A DNA stretch of 34,638 nt, taken from positions 1 through 34,638 of the forward strand of contig NZ_JALLIX010000058.1 of the NCBI RefSeq assembly GCF_023242365.1. The letters run 5' to 3'. This DNA comes from Pseudomonas sp. MWU13-2100. Lineage in GTDB: Bacteria > Pseudomonadota > Gammaproteobacteria > Pseudomonadales > Pseudomonadaceae. This document shows, piece after piece, positions 1 to 9,566 of this stretch. Position 1 is the first letter of the stretch. The number at the start of each line of letters is the position of its first letter. Made by a program: the position numbers and the translations under genes. Under the pieces are notes generated by a model. It had not been told where the DNA came from. It did no database searches and worked only from the letters and a program-made list of their open reading frames with translations.

Positions 1-71
1 CAACGAGGGTTGCGGCGGCTTTGAGGGCCTCTTCGCGGCGGTGCGGCGATCCGACAAGCTCCGCTCCCACA

Positions 72-413
72 GGGACCGCGTCACACCGCAAACTCCGGAT
101 CAGCCCCGAACACTGTGGGAGCGGAGCTTGCCCGCGAAGCTTTTAGCGCCCTCAAGAACACCATCGCCGGCAAGCCAGCTCCTACAGGGCCGAGTCACAC
201 CGCAAACTCCCGGTCAGTCCCGAACACTGTGGGAGCGGAGCTTGCCCGCGAAGCTTTTAGCACCCTCAAGAACGCCATCGCCGGCAAGCCAGCTCCTACA
301 GGGCCGAGTCACACCGCAAACTCCCGGTCAGTCCCGAACACTGTGGGAGCGGAGCTTGCCCGCGAAGCTTTTAGCGCCCTCAAGAACACCATCGCCGACA
401 AGCCAGCCCACAC
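72..413. repeat. Three tandem copies of a 114-bp REP-containing repeat
   Basis: The string GTGGGAGCGGAGCTTGCCCG begins at 115, 229 and 343, a constant period of 114 bp. Each unit also carries the opposite arm GCCGGCAAGCCAGCTCCTAC and a non-REP spacer (GTCACACCGCAAACTC...). The copies are nearly identical; the first differs in the spacer and the third is altered at its end. An inverted partial copy (AAGCTCCGCTCCCAC) lies just before at 57-71. Because 114 is a multiple of 3, open frames run through the array and mimic repeat proteins. This is a Pseudomonas-type REP doublet amplified in tandem. Confidence 0.9.
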
Positions 414-659
414 ACACAAGGGATCGTGTTTACCCCCAAGATTAAGTAATCGCATTCATTTACAGACGGAGAGAAGCCTCTTGGCCACAAGACGGGAACT
501 CACACCCTCTATATATAGACGAGCACGCCCCTGACCAACCCCGGCAGAATCGGTCTCTCCCAAAGGAGCACCGGAAAGCAGGATTCGAAATACACAAAGC
601 ACTGATGGGCAGTATCAGAGCCGATGCGATAGAGGGGAACAAAGGAAACAACAGATATA
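414..659. other. Non-coding stretch between the REP array and tRNA-Arg
   Basis: I see no convincing gene here. Short open frames exist on both strands but lack ribosome binding sites and recognisable proteins. The segment includes the 3' flank of the tRNA-Arg(CCT) gene, where integrative elements often insert, but no integrase gene or direct repeat of the tRNA end was seen. Confidence 0.4.
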
Positions 660-736
660 TGGTGTCCCAGGGCAGGTTCGAACTGCCAACCTTCCCCTTA
701 GGAGGGGGATGCTCTATCCAATTGAGCTACTGAGAC
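660..736 (-). tRNA. tRNA-Arg (anticodon CCT)
   Basis: Read on the minus strand, the 77-nt gene has acceptor arm GTCTCAG pairing with CTGGGAC (one G-U), the D-arm AGCTCAATTGGATAGAGC, the anticodon stem-loop CCCC-CTCCTAA-GGGG giving anticodon CCT, and the T-arm GGCAGTTCGAACCTGCC. It ends in discriminator A and an encoded CCA. It decodes AGG. Confidence 0.95.
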
Positions 737-1091
737 AACGGTCGACCACCAAGACAGGCGGCGCGAAGGACGGCGTGCATGTTAACGGGCATGCCGGCGT
801 TTGTCATGTCGTCCCTAGGCTTTTTAACCGTAGTCCGCCTACCACGAGCGCGGGCCGCCCCGTGTTGAGCAAGCACCAGGCGCAACAGGCAACAGCCTTC
901 AGACGATTCATCGGGCATTTTGCATTATTACAAAATGCCGTCATTGCAAGGTGCTTGACCCACACGCCAGAAACAAAATACAAGCCATTGTTCTAAAAGC
1001 ATTTTTTCTGACAAAAAGCTTGGCATGCAGCCTGCTCTGAGTCTCTCCACGGAAACCGCCTGATTCAGCATCCGCCATGGAGAGCCTTTCG
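737..1091. other. Non-coding region with a 9-bp perfect hairpin
   Basis: No convincing gene lies between the tRNA and the small ORF at 1092. It should hold the promoter of the minus-strand tRNA and that of the small plus-strand genes. The one clear structure is a perfect inverted repeat, GGCATTTTG (914-922) and CAAAATGCC (931-939), around the loop CATTATTA. It has no adjoining T-run on either strand, so an operator or processing site is as likely as a terminator. Confidence 0.45.
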
Positions 1092-1271
1092 ATGAATACC
1101 CCCATTCTTTTGGCATCGAATGCACTGGTATTGATCGCCCTGACCGCTTTCCATTTTCAACCGGAGACAGAGCCCCTGCCCTACGCCCATTCCGGCCCGA
1201 GACAGGCCGCCCAGAGGGCAGTCATGACTGATCACCTGACCCACAGCAGCACCCTGGACAAACCGCGCTAG
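1092..1271 (+). CDS. Small hypothetical protein with one N-terminal hydrophobic segment (59 aa)
   Basis: An ATG at 1092 follows GGAGAG (1079-1084) at a spacing of 7 nt, which is why I prefer it to the in-frame ATG at 1077 that overlaps this ribosome binding site. The product begins MNTPILLASNALVLIALTAF, a hydrophobic stretch like an uncleaved anchor or signal peptide, followed by a polar tail of about 38 residues. No family is recognised. It lies 65 bp before another small membrane protein and may share its transcript. Existence as a gene rests on the ribosome binding site and the hydrophobic N-terminus only. Confidence 0.5.
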   Translation: MNTPILLASNALVLIALTAFHFQPETEPLPYAHSGPRQAAQRAVMTDHLTHSSTLDKPR

Positions 1272-1336
1272 GCAACCGTCGCCTTCGACAAAACGGTCCG
1301 ACTGACGTTCTGAGCCCATTTCACCAAGGAACTCCC

Positions 1337-1528
1337 ATGTCCAGATACGCCATCACCTTCCTGATCCTGACCCTGCTCGCCAACATTGCCCTGTGGATGG
1401 CTCCGGCCGACGCTTTCACCCTACCGCTGGTCGTCGCAAGCTGCCTGTTTGGCGGCTTTTTCATCCTGGCCTTGTTCGCTGGTCGGAAAATCCGCTTCGA
1501 TCCGATCTTGCGCACCTCCGAAGACTAG
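1337..1528 (+). CDS. Small inner-membrane protein, two predicted TM helices (63 aa)
   Basis: The ATG at 1337 is preceded by AAGGAA at a good distance. The product starts MSRYAITFLILTLLANIALW (first hydrophobic helix, residues about 4-20), has a short loop with APADAF, and a second helix (about 28-48, LPLVVASCLFGGFFILALFA), ending in a basic tail RKIRFDPILRTSED. The topology is a helical hairpin with both ends probably cytoplasmic, given the basic C-terminus. No function is recognised. Confidence 0.65.
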   Translation: MSRYAITFLILTLLANIALWMAPADAFTLPLVVASCLFGGFFILALFAGRKIRFDPILRTSED

Positions 1529-1880
1529 AAAACCAGCAAATTGCCACTACGCTTAACATTAGAAGCAAAAGGCCAGGCCAACGGGTAAAATCCGCGTCGC
1601 GCTGGCCAGGCGCTTCCTGACAGGCCCGGGATGGCCGATCAGCAGGGCGCGACTGGATGAAACTTTCAAACCAGTGCGCATTTCTGATAATTGGTGCTGG
1701 CATATTGCCCTTGCCCAGTTCAATATTTGTCACAGAATTGACGCCAAGGATCTGGCAAATTTGAGGCATGATGCGGGCCTCATTTCAATTCAGGTTGAAC
1801 ATTTGGCCAAGCATGCTGTCCTACTGACATCCTGCGGCCAATTCCGAGAACCGCTCCCCTGAACTAACCGGTTTAAAACT
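1529..1880. other. Upstream region of amrZ
   Basis: There is no gene that I can support. The region should contain the amrZ promoter. A short palindrome GGCATATTGCC (1699-1709) resembles the GGC...GCC frame of known AmrZ sites and could serve autoregulation, but the match is loose. I could not place a clean AlgU/sigma-22 promoter (GAACTT...TCTGA). Confidence 0.35.
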
Positions 1881-2204
1881 ATGCGCCCATTGAAACAGGC
1901 AATTTATTCCAGCCGTACGGCTGACAAGTTCGTCGTGCGTCTGCCCGATGGAATGCGTGAACGCATCGCCGAGGTGGCTCGTAACCATCACCGCAGCATG
2001 AATTCCGAAATCATTGCACGCCTGGAGCAGAGCCTTATTCAAGAAGGCGCACTGGGCGACGAGCTGAGCATGCGGCTGGACAGCCCGGAGCTCTCCCTGC
2101 ATGAGCGTGAATTGCTCCAGCGTTTCCGCCAGCTTTCCCATCGCCAGCAGAATGCACTCGTGTCGCTGATCGCCCATGACGCCGAAATGGCGGACGCCAG
2201 CTGA
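1881..2204 (+). CDS. amrZ: AmrZ, ribbon-helix-helix transcription factor
   Basis: The 107-residue product matches AmrZ (AlgZ), the Arc-type DNA-binding protein that in Pseudomonas controls alginate, motility, biofilm and c-di-GMP genes. The N-terminal flexible arm (1-13) leads to the beta strand ADKFVVRLP (14-22), whose K16, V18 and R20 correspond to the DNA-contacting K18, V20 and R22 of the P. aeruginosa protein; here the arm is two residues shorter. Helices MRERIAEVARNHHRSMNSE and IIARLEQSL complete the ribbon-helix-helix fold. The C-terminal part (LSLHERELLQRFRQLSHRQQ, about 72-91) corresponds to the tetramerisation region. Nothing suggests damage. A strong terminator follows directly. 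Confidence 0.95.
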   Translation: MRPLKQAIYSSRTADKFVVRLPDGMRERIAEVARNHHRSMNSEIIARLEQSLIQEGALGDELSMRLDSPELSLHERELLQRFRQLSHRQQNALVSLIAHDAEMADAS

Positions 2205-2221
2205 TTCATCCCTGAAAGTTC

Positions 2222-2248
2222 AAGCCAGCGGCGTGCTGGCTTTTTTTT
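2222..2248 (+). terminator. Rho-independent terminator of amrZ
   Basis: A perfect 8-bp stem AAGCCAGC/GCTGGCTT with loop GGCGT is followed by an unbroken T-run, 18 nt after the amrZ stop codon. Confidence 0.9.
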
Positions 2249-2311
2249 GCCTGGGATTTGGGTAAGAGAATCGAACTGGCTGCGGACAAAATCCCGACTT
2301 GCTACGGATAT

Positions 2312-2390
2312 TGTGGGAGCTGGCTTGCCGGCGATAACGACCGCAAGGGCAATCCAGGGGTAGGAGATGAGCATCGCAGGCAAGCCAGCG
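2312..2390. repeat. REP doublet between convergent amrZ and mgtE
   Basis: Arms GGGAGCTGGCTTGCCGGCGA (from 2315) and ATCGCAGGCAAGCCAGC (2373-2389) are inverted and separated by about 38 bp. This is a typical Pseudomonas REP pair in the gap between two converging genes. Confidence 0.85.
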
Positions 2391-2432
2391 TCAAAGGTGA
2401 GCGGCTTGCCGTAAGAAGTCAGTGTCGAGCGC

Positions 2433-3875
2433 CTAGAGCAGGAAGATGGTCGCCAACCCAAGGAAGATGAAAAAGCCGCCGCTGTCGGTCATGGCAGTGA
2501 TCATCACACTGGCGCCCATTGCCGGGTCGCGCCCCAGGCGCACCAGGGTCATAGGGATCAATACGCCCATCAAGGCCGCCAGCAAGAGATTGAGGGTCAT
2601 GGCCGCGGTCATCACCACACCCAGCGACCAACTGCCGTACAGCAGGTAGGCGACCACCCCGATCACCCCGCCCCACACCAGGCCATTGATCAAACCCACC
2701 GCCAGCTCCTTGCGCATCAGCCGCGAGGTATTGCCGGTGCTGACCTGGTCGAGCGCCATGGCGCGTACGATCATGGTGATGGTCTGGTTGCCCGAGTTGC
2801 CGCCGATGCCGGCCACGATCGGCATCAACGCGGCCAGGGCCACCAGCTTCTCGATGGACCCCTCGAACAGACCGATCACCCGCGAAGCGACAAAGGCCGT
2901 GATCAGGTTGATTGCCAGCCACGCCCAGCGGTTGCGCAGGGACTTCCAGACCGAGGCGAAGATATCCTCTTCTTCGCGCAGGCCGGCCATGTTGAGAACT
3001 TCGCTTTCGCTTTCCTCACGAATCAGGTCGACCATTTCGTCGATGGTCAGGCGACCGATCAGCTTGCCGTTCTTGTCCACCACCGGCGCGGAAATCAGGT
3101 CATAACGCTCGAAGGCCTGGGCCGCGTCGTAGGCGTCTTCATCCGGATGAAAGGTCACCGGATCGCCGGCCATGACATCGCCCACCCGCTTCTCGGGATC
3201 GTTGACCAGCAGGCGCTTGATCGGCAGCACGCCCTTGAGCACGCCGTCGTAATCAACCACGAAGAGTTTGTCGGTATGGCCCGGCAACTCCTTGAGTCGA
3301 CGCAGATAGCGCAAGACCACTTCCAGGCTGACATCTTCACGGATGGTGACCATCTCGAAGTCCATCAGCGCGCCGACCTGGTCCTCGTCATAGGACAACG
3401 CCGAGCGAACGCGCTCACGCTGCTGGCCATCGAGGGTTTCCATCAGCTCATGGACAACGTCTCGCGGCAGCTCGGGAGCCAAGTCAGCGAGTTCGTCGGC
3501 ATCCATTTCCTTGGCGGCCGCCAGGAGCTCCTGATCATCCATATCGGCGATCAGGGTTTCACGCACGGAGTCGGACACCTCGAGCAGGATATCGCCGTCA
3601 CGCTCGGCCTTGACCAACTGCCAGACGGTCAGGCGATCGTTCAGTGGCAAGGCTTCGAGAATATAAGCGACGTCGGCCGAGTGCAGGTCATCGAGCTTGC
3701 GCTGCAACTCAACGAGATTCTGCCGGTGGACCAGGTGTTCCACCCGGTCGTGATGAGGGCCTTCCTGACGATGCGTCAGGTCTTCGACCACCCGCTGGCG
3801 CTGCAGCAGGTCGACGACCTGGGCAAGACGATCCTGCAGGCTGTCCTGGCTTTTCTTTACTTCAACTTCGGTCAT
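2433..3875 (-). CDS. mgtE: MgtE magnesium transporter
   Basis: The product is 480 residues from the ATG at 3875, chosen over an upstream frame extension because GGAG precedes it and the protein then starts MTEVEVKKSQDSLQDRLAQV, as usual for MgtE. Domains in order are an N-terminal helical MgtE_N domain (about 55-160, with the LHSADVAYILEALP repeat type), a CBS pair (about 165-290, with LFVVDYDGVLKGVLPIKRLL and GRLTIDEMVDLIREE), a connecting helix, and five TM helices (about 315-480) with the conserved PIVAGIGGNSGNQTITMIVR segment. It is a Mg2+-gated inner-membrane Mg2+ channel; the cytoplasmic domains sense Mg2+ and close the pore. It is transcribed alone and converges on amrZ. Confidence 0.95.
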   Translation of the reverse strand: MTEVEVKKSQDSLQDRLAQVVDLLQRQRVVEDLTHRQEGPHHDRVEHLVHRQNLVELQRKLDDLHSADVAYILEALPLNDRLTVWQLVKAERDGDILLEVSDSVRETLIADMDDQELLAAAKEMDADELADLAPELPRDVVHELMETLDGQQRERVRSALSYDEDQVGALMDFEMVTIREDVSLEVVLRYLRRLKELPGHTDKLFVVDYDGVLKGVLPIKRLLVNDPEKRVGDVMAGDPVTFHPDEDAYDAAQAFERYDLISAPVVDKNGKLIGRLTIDEMVDLIREESESEVLNMAGLREEEDIFASVWKSLRNRWAWLAINLITAFVASRVIGLFEGSIEKLVALAALMPIVAGIGGNSGNQTITMIVRAMALDQVSTGNTSRLMRKELAVGLINGLVWGGVIGVVAYLLYGSWSLGVVMTAAMTLNLLLAALMGVLIPMTLVRLGRDPAMGASVMITAMTDSGGFFIFLGLATIFLL

Positions 3876-4197
3876 AGGCGAACTCCACTCCCAGCAGCGG
3901 AGCACGCCGGAAGGATCAATCAGTCAATTCGTGATTGGCAAAGCAAAAAATTAAGTAACTACTGGGTAAGTCCATGGAAATATTCCAAAAACCCCGGCGG
4001 GGCTGACGGGCGTAATCATACACTGCCCCCATCTCTTCAAGACCAGAAATCTTGGCAAGAACAAGCGCTTGCAATACCCAGCCGAGCGCTTTGCTGCGGC
4101 CTTCCCCCCTACGACGACTCATCCTGAAAAGAAAACACACGACACCGCCGAAAGCCCACCGCTAGGCTGAGTGAATGACCGTCAAGGAGGACGTCCG
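3876..4197. other. Divergent intergenic region, mgtE leader and promoter of the DUF4124-like gene
   Basis: No convincing protein gene. On the minus strand a -10-like TATGAT (4015-4020) and a terminator-like hairpin (3987-4004) lie ahead of mgtE. A minus-strand frame from about 4098 (starting MSRRRGEGRS...) runs through that hairpin; I do not call it as a gene. Confidence 0.4.
3987..4004 (-). terminator. Terminator-like hairpin upstream of mgtE
   Basis: Minus strand reads AGCCCCGCCGGGGTTTTTGG: a CCCC/GGGG stem extended by G-U and A-U pairs, loop GCC, then five T. It sits about 110 nt before the mgtE start codon, so it would end a short upstream transcript or act as a leader attenuator. Confidence 0.5.
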
Positions 4198-4677
4198 ATG
4201 CTGCCCAGAAGCCACCTCTCACTACTGCTCGCACTCTGCCTGCCCTACCCCGCCGGCGCCGCCATCATCCATCGCTGTGAAAGCGAAAGCGGCCACATCA
4301 CCTTCACCACACTGAGCTGCGCGCCAGCCGAGACACTGCAACCTCTGCGGGCGCACAACCCAGGACCTGGAAACCGGCCGACACCCACCCCGCGCACGAA
4401 AACGCCGACCTCAGCCGCGCCGCCCACCCCACAGCCGCTGGTCATAGTCGGCGAGCACGATGACGGCTGCGCCAATCGGTTGAGCGCGCAGGAAAAACGT
4501 CGGGCAATCATCAACCAGCAGGTTCGTCCTGGCATGAGTCGCCTGGAAGTGGAAAGCGCCCTGGGCAGGCCGGATAGGATCAGTACGACAAACACCACAA
4601 CGCGCTACCACTACCACCTGAAAAAAGGCCGTAGCAGTCTGGTGATGCTGGATGAGAAAGGATGTGTCAAAGGCTAG
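4198..4677 (+). CDS. Exported DUF4124-like protein with a BamE/SmpA-like C-terminus (159 aa)
   Basis: The ATG at 4198 follows a near-perfect AAGGAGG (4184-4190), so the longer frame from 4171 is rejected. Residues 1-21 form a signal peptide (MLPRSHLSLLLALCLPYPAGA). Residues about 22-45 (IIHRCESESGHITFTTLSC) look like the start of a DUF4124 domain with its Cys pair. A Pro/Thr-rich linker (52-80) follows. The C-terminal part (about 105-157) contains QVRPGMSRLEVESALGRPD and a beta-rich end, as in small outer-membrane assembly proteins of the SmpA/OmlA/BamE fold. It is therefore an envelope protein of unknown role. It is transcribed alone, divergently from mgtE. Confidence 0.75.
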   Translation: MLPRSHLSLLLALCLPYPAGAAIIHRCESESGHITFTTLSCAPAETLQPLRAHNPGPGNRPTPTPRTKTPTSAAPPTPQPLVIVGEHDDGCANRLSAQEKRRAIINQQVRPGMSRLEVESALGRPDRISTTNTTTRYHYHLKKGRSSLVMLDEKGCVKG

Positions 4678-4707
4678 CTGGCGTAACAGGCTCAAACGCC
4701 AGACAGC

Positions 4708-4733
4708 AAAAAGCCCGCAACCAGTGCGGGCTT
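4708..4733 (-). terminator. Terminator of the tRNA cluster (minus strand)
   Basis: Perfect 9-bp stem AAGCCCGCA/TGCGGGCTT with a 5-nt loop; on the minus strand it is followed by TTTTT-type sequence (AAAAA at 4708-4712 on the plus strand overlaps the stem end). It lies just beyond the last tRNA-Arg gene. Confidence 0.85.
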
Positions 4734-4742
4734 CTTGGTGTA

Positions 4743-4819
4743 TGGTGCACTCGACAGGATTCGAACCTGTGACCGCTCGGTTCGTAGCCGAGTACTCTAT
4801 CCAGCTGAGCTACGAGTGC
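4743..4819 (-). tRNA. tRNA-Arg (anticodon ACG), copy 2
   Basis: Minus strand: acceptor GCACTCG/CGAGTGC, D-arm AGCTCAGCTGGATAGAGT, anticodon stem-loop CTCGG-CTACGAA-CCGAG giving ACG (read as ICG after deamination), T-arm CACAGGTTCGAATCCTGT, encoded CCA. Length 77 nt. Identical to the copy at 4892-4968. Confidence 0.96.
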
Positions 4820-4891
4820 AATTTGTGTTTTTAGACCAGGTCACAACTGGTTGAAGCCACGTTGTTCGTATCACTACCAACAACGCTTAAA

Positions 4892-4968
4892 TGGTGCACT
4901 CGACAGGATTCGAACCTGTGACCGCTCGGTTCGTAGCCGAGTACTCTATCCAGCTGAGCTACGAGTGC
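4892..4968 (-). tRNA. tRNA-Arg (anticodon ACG), copy 1
   Basis: Same sequence and fold as the copy at 4743-4819, separated from it by 72 bp. It is the promoter-proximal copy. Arginine CGT/CGC codons are decoded by this tRNA. Confidence 0.96.
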
Positions 4969-4982
4969 ATTTGATGCCGCGC

Positions 4983-5010
4983 ATTATAGGCCGTGAAATC
5001 TTTTTGTAAA
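4983..5010 (-). promoter_or_regulatory. Sigma-70 promoter of the tRNA-Arg(ACG) pair
   Basis: On the minus strand TTTACA (5010-5005), a 16-bp spacer and a perfect TATAAT (4988-4983), followed by the GC-rich discriminator GCGCGGC typical of stringently controlled stable RNA promoters. Confidence 0.8.
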
Positions 5011-5076
5011 GCGCTTTTTTCTAGTAATTTCAACAACTTACCGAAGAAGCCAGATCCACACGTACTAAACAAATAA

Positions 5077-5167
5077 TGGCGGAGAAGGGGGGATTCGAAC
5101 CCCCGACACCCTTTTGAGGTGTACTCCCTTAGCAGGGGAGCGCCTTCGGCCACTCGGCCACCTCTCC
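5077..5167 (-). tRNA. tRNA-Ser (anticodon GCT)
   Basis: Minus strand, 91 nt, with the long variable arm of serine tRNAs (TACACCTCAAAAGGGTGT). Acceptor GGAGAGG, anticodon stem-loop CTCCC-CTGCTAA-GGGAG giving GCT, T-arm GGGGGTTCGAATCCCCC, discriminator G, encoded CCA. Decodes AGC/AGT. Confidence 0.96.
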
Positions 5168-5181
5168 GCAACACGGGGCGT

Positions 5182-5210
5182 ATAATAACCAACCTTTTCC
5201 CCGTTTGCAA
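5182..5210 (-). promoter_or_regulatory. Sigma-70 promoter of tRNA-Ser
   Basis: Minus strand TTGCAA (5210-5205), 17-bp spacer, TATTAT (5187-5182), then discriminator ACGCCCCG. It sits between the rsmA stop and the tRNA, so the tRNA does not depend on rsmA read-through. Confidence 0.75.
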
Positions 5211-5229
5211 AGCAAAAAATCAAATAAAA

Positions 5230-5418
5230 TTAATGGCTTGGTTCTTCGTCCTTCTCTTTCTTGATCCGCAGGTAGATTTCCTCACGGTGTACGGCCACTT
5301 CCTTGGGGGCATTGACCCCAATTCGTACTTGATTTCCTTTGACGCCAAGCACGGTCACAGTGATTTCACCGTCACCGATGATCAGGCTCTCTGCGCACCG
5401 ACGAGTCAGAATCAGCAT
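5230..5418 (-). CDS. rsmA: RsmA/CsrA, post-transcriptional regulator
   Basis: A 62-residue CsrA-family protein starting MLILTRRCAESLIIGDGEIT. It carries the conserved R6-R7 at the N-terminal strand and the VAVHREEIY segment with R44, residues that in the family bind GGA motifs in RNA. The dimer represses translation of target mRNAs and is titrated by RsmX/Y/Z-type sRNAs. AGGAG lies just upstream of the ATG. Order lysC-rsmA-tRNA-Ser is the usual Pseudomonas and gamma-proteobacterial arrangement. The start matches the family length (61-63 residues). Confidence 0.97.
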   Translation of the reverse strand: MLILTRRCAESLIIGDGEITVTVLGVKGNQVRIGVNAPKEVAVHREEIYLRIKKEKDEEPSH

Positions 5419-5554
5419 ACCTTTCTCCTACACGCACTTCAGTTCAGGGACAACAGTCTGCAAAAAGGGCTTCGGCTTACAGGCTATATAGCCATTGCCC
5501 TACACCCCCAAGTATTGACCAGCCCAGGCAAAAGAACAGCTCTCACCCATGCCT

Positions 5555-5592
5555 ATCAAGAAAAACAAAGGGCGCGGTTCAACCGCGCCCTT
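5555..5592 (-). terminator. Rho-independent terminator of lysC
   Basis: Perfect 12-bp stem AAGGGCGCGGTT/AACCGCGCCCTT (5568-5579 and 5581-5592) with a single-base gap at the centre (in practice a 4- to 5-nt loop), followed on the minus strand by TTTGTTTTTCTT. It insulates lysC from rsmA. Confidence 0.9.
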
Positions 5593-5604
5593 GGGGACTA
5601 CGCG

Positions 5605-6099
5605 TTACTCGCCCTGTCGGGCCGGTGCGTCGAGTTCGAAGGCCGTGTGCAGCGCCCGTACTGCCAGCTCCAGGTACTTCTCTTCGATCACCACGGAGAC
5701 TTTGATCTCCGAGGTCGAGATCATCTGGATATTGATGCTTTCCTTGGCCAGGGCCTCGAACATGCGGCTGGCCACGCCAGCGTGGGAACGCATGCCGACA
5801 CCGACGATCGACACCTTGGCGATCTTGGTGTCGCCGACCACTTCGCGGGCCCCGATCTCACGCGCGGTGTTTTCCAGGACGGTTTGCGCAGCCTGGTAGT
5901 CGTTGCGGTGCACGGTGAAGGTGAAGTCGGTGGTGTTATCGTGCGCAACGTTCTGCACGATCATGTCGACTTCGATGTTCGCGGCACTGATCGGGCCGAG
6001 AATCTTGAAGGCCACGCCGGGGGTGTCTGGCACGCCACGGATGGTCAGCTTGGCTTCATCGCGGTTGAAGGCGATGCCGGAAATGATCGGCTGTTCCAT
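5605..6099 (-). CDS. Probable in-frame beta subunit of aspartate kinase (internal start in lysC)
   Basis: Within lysC, Met250 (ATG at 6099) begins MEQPIISGIAFNRDEAKLTI and is preceded by GAAGAGGAATCC, a good Shine-Dalgarno at proper spacing. Translation from it would give a 164-residue protein consisting only of the two ACT domains. In Bacillus and Corynebacterium, aspartokinase is an alpha2beta2 enzyme whose beta chain is made from such an internal start. That this start is used here is inference. Confidence 0.5.
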   Translation of the reverse strand: MEQPIISGIAFNRDEAKLTIRGVPDTPGVAFKILGPISAANIEVDMIVQNVAHDNTTDFTFTVHRNDYQAAQTVLENTAREIGAREVVGDTKIAKVSIVGVGMRSHAGVASRMFEALAKESINIQMISTSEIKVSVVIEEKYLELAVRALHTAFELDAPARQGE

Positions 6100-6846
6100 G
6101 GATTCCTCTTCATCAATAGTAATGAGGGTACCCGGACCCTCTTTGAAGCTGTGCAGGACGCGCAGCGGAACGTTGTACTTGCCGGCGAACTCGACCGCGC
6201 GGATCTGCAACACCTTGGAACCGAGGCTGGCCATTTCCAGCATCTCTTCGAAGGTGATCTTGTCCAGGCGCTGAGCCTGGGCCACGACACGCGGATCGGT
6301 GGTGTAGACGCCATCGACGTCGGTGTAGATCTGGCATTCGTCAGCCTTCAAGGCCGCCGCCAGCGCCACGCCCGTGGTGTCGGAACCGCCACGCCCGAGG
6401 GTGGTGATATTGCCGTGCTCGTCGACGCCCTGGAAACCGGCGACCACCACCACGCGACCGGCCTTCAGATCGCCACGAATCTTCTGATCGTCGATCTGCA
6501 GGATGCGCGCCTTATTGTGCGCGCTATCGGTCAGGATCCGCACCTGGTTGCCGGTGTACGAGACCGCCGGCACACCGCGCTTGATCAGCGCCATGGCCAG
6601 CAAGGCGATGGTCACCTGCTCGCCGGTGGAAACGATCACATCCAGTTCACGGGGAACCGGCTGCTGATCACCACTGATCTGCTTGGCCAGCTCGATCAGA
6701 CGGTTGGTCTCGCCGCTCATCGCGGACAGTACAACCACCAGGTCATCACCGGCCTCACGGAACTTCTTAACCTTGTCGGCTACCTGCTCGATTCTCTCGA
6801 CGGAGCCGACCGAGGTACCTCCGAATTTCTGTACGATCAAAGCCAT
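5605..6846 (-). CDS. lysC: Aspartate kinase LysC
   Basis: 413 residues, the usual size of monofunctional aspartokinases made of alpha and beta subunits. The kinase domain (1 to about 245) starts MALIVQKFGGTSVGSVERIE with the ATP/phosphate-binding KFGGTS (7-12), and has the GRGGSDTTGVALAAAL substrate segment. Two ACT domains follow (about 262-410), the regulatory part that binds lysine and threonine. It phosphorylates aspartate, the first step to lysine, threonine, methionine and diaminopimelate. It is 95 bp downstream of alaS on the same strand and is closed by a strong terminator. An internal start for a free beta subunit is plausible (see 5605-6099). Confidence 0.97.
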   Translation of the reverse strand: MALIVQKFGGTSVGSVERIEQVADKVKKFREAGDDLVVVLSAMSGETNRLIELAKQISGDQQPVPRELDVIVSTGEQVTIALLAMALIKRGVPAVSYTGNQVRILTDSAHNKARILQIDDQKIRGDLKAGRVVVVAGFQGVDEHGNITTLGRGGSDTTGVALAAALKADECQIYTDVDGVYTTDPRVVAQAQRLDKITFEEMLEMASLGSKVLQIRAVEFAGKYNVPLRVLHSFKEGPGTLITIDEEESMEQPIISGIAFNRDEAKLTIRGVPDTPGVAFKILGPISAANIEVDMIVQNVAHDNTTDFTFTVHRNDYQAAQTVLENTAREIGAREVVGDTKIAKVSIVGVGMRSHAGVASRMFEALAKESINIQMISTSEIKVSVVIEEKYLELAVRALHTAFELDAPARQGE

Positions 6847-6904
6847 TTCTAAGCCGCCTCAGCCCGTAAAGGGGCGCCCATTAATCATTCAACTTCACAG
6901 CTGC

Positions 6905-6931
6905 GGTGCCTGCCACTAGACAGCAGGCACC
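6905..6931 (-). promoter_or_regulatory. Hairpin in the alaS-lysC intergenic gap
   Basis: Perfect 9-bp inverted repeat GGTGCCTGC/GCAGGCACC with loop CACTAGACA, directly after the alaS stop. No T-run follows on the minus strand, so it is a weak terminator or an mRNA 3'-end/processing structure at most. Confidence 0.55.
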
Positions 6932-6941
6932 CGTCGCGGCC

Positions 6942-9566
<2,625 letters not shown>

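Noticed and set aside
41..534. Two overlapping repeat-containing open frames (134 and 139 codons)
   Set aside because: They exist because the REP unit is 114 bp, a multiple of three. Their repeats are translated DNA repeats; there is no ribosome binding site or known family.
660..736. Integrated element at the tRNA-Arg(CCT) gene
   Set aside because: This tRNA is a common integration site, but no integrase gene, direct repeat of the tRNA 3' end or foreign-looking gene cluster is present.
1461..1769. 102-codon minus-strand frame over the small membrane protein gene
   Set aside because: No ribosome binding site and it runs antisense to a better supported small gene.
1740..1880. AlgU (sigma-22) promoter for amrZ
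   Set aside because: A GAAC at 1797 has a CTGA downstream, but the spacing is too long for the GAACTT-N16/17-TCTGA consensus.
3916..4140. Minus-strand 74-codon frame upstream of mgtE
   Set aside because: It reads through a terminator-like hairpin and resembles no protein I know; kept only as part of the leader/small RNA question.
5119..6852. 577-codon plus-strand frame opposite rsmA and lysC
   Set aside because: Antisense frame of strongly codon-biased, GC-rich genes. Its product is rich in His, Gln and Asp in the manner of antisense translation, and the opposite strand encodes well-known proteins.
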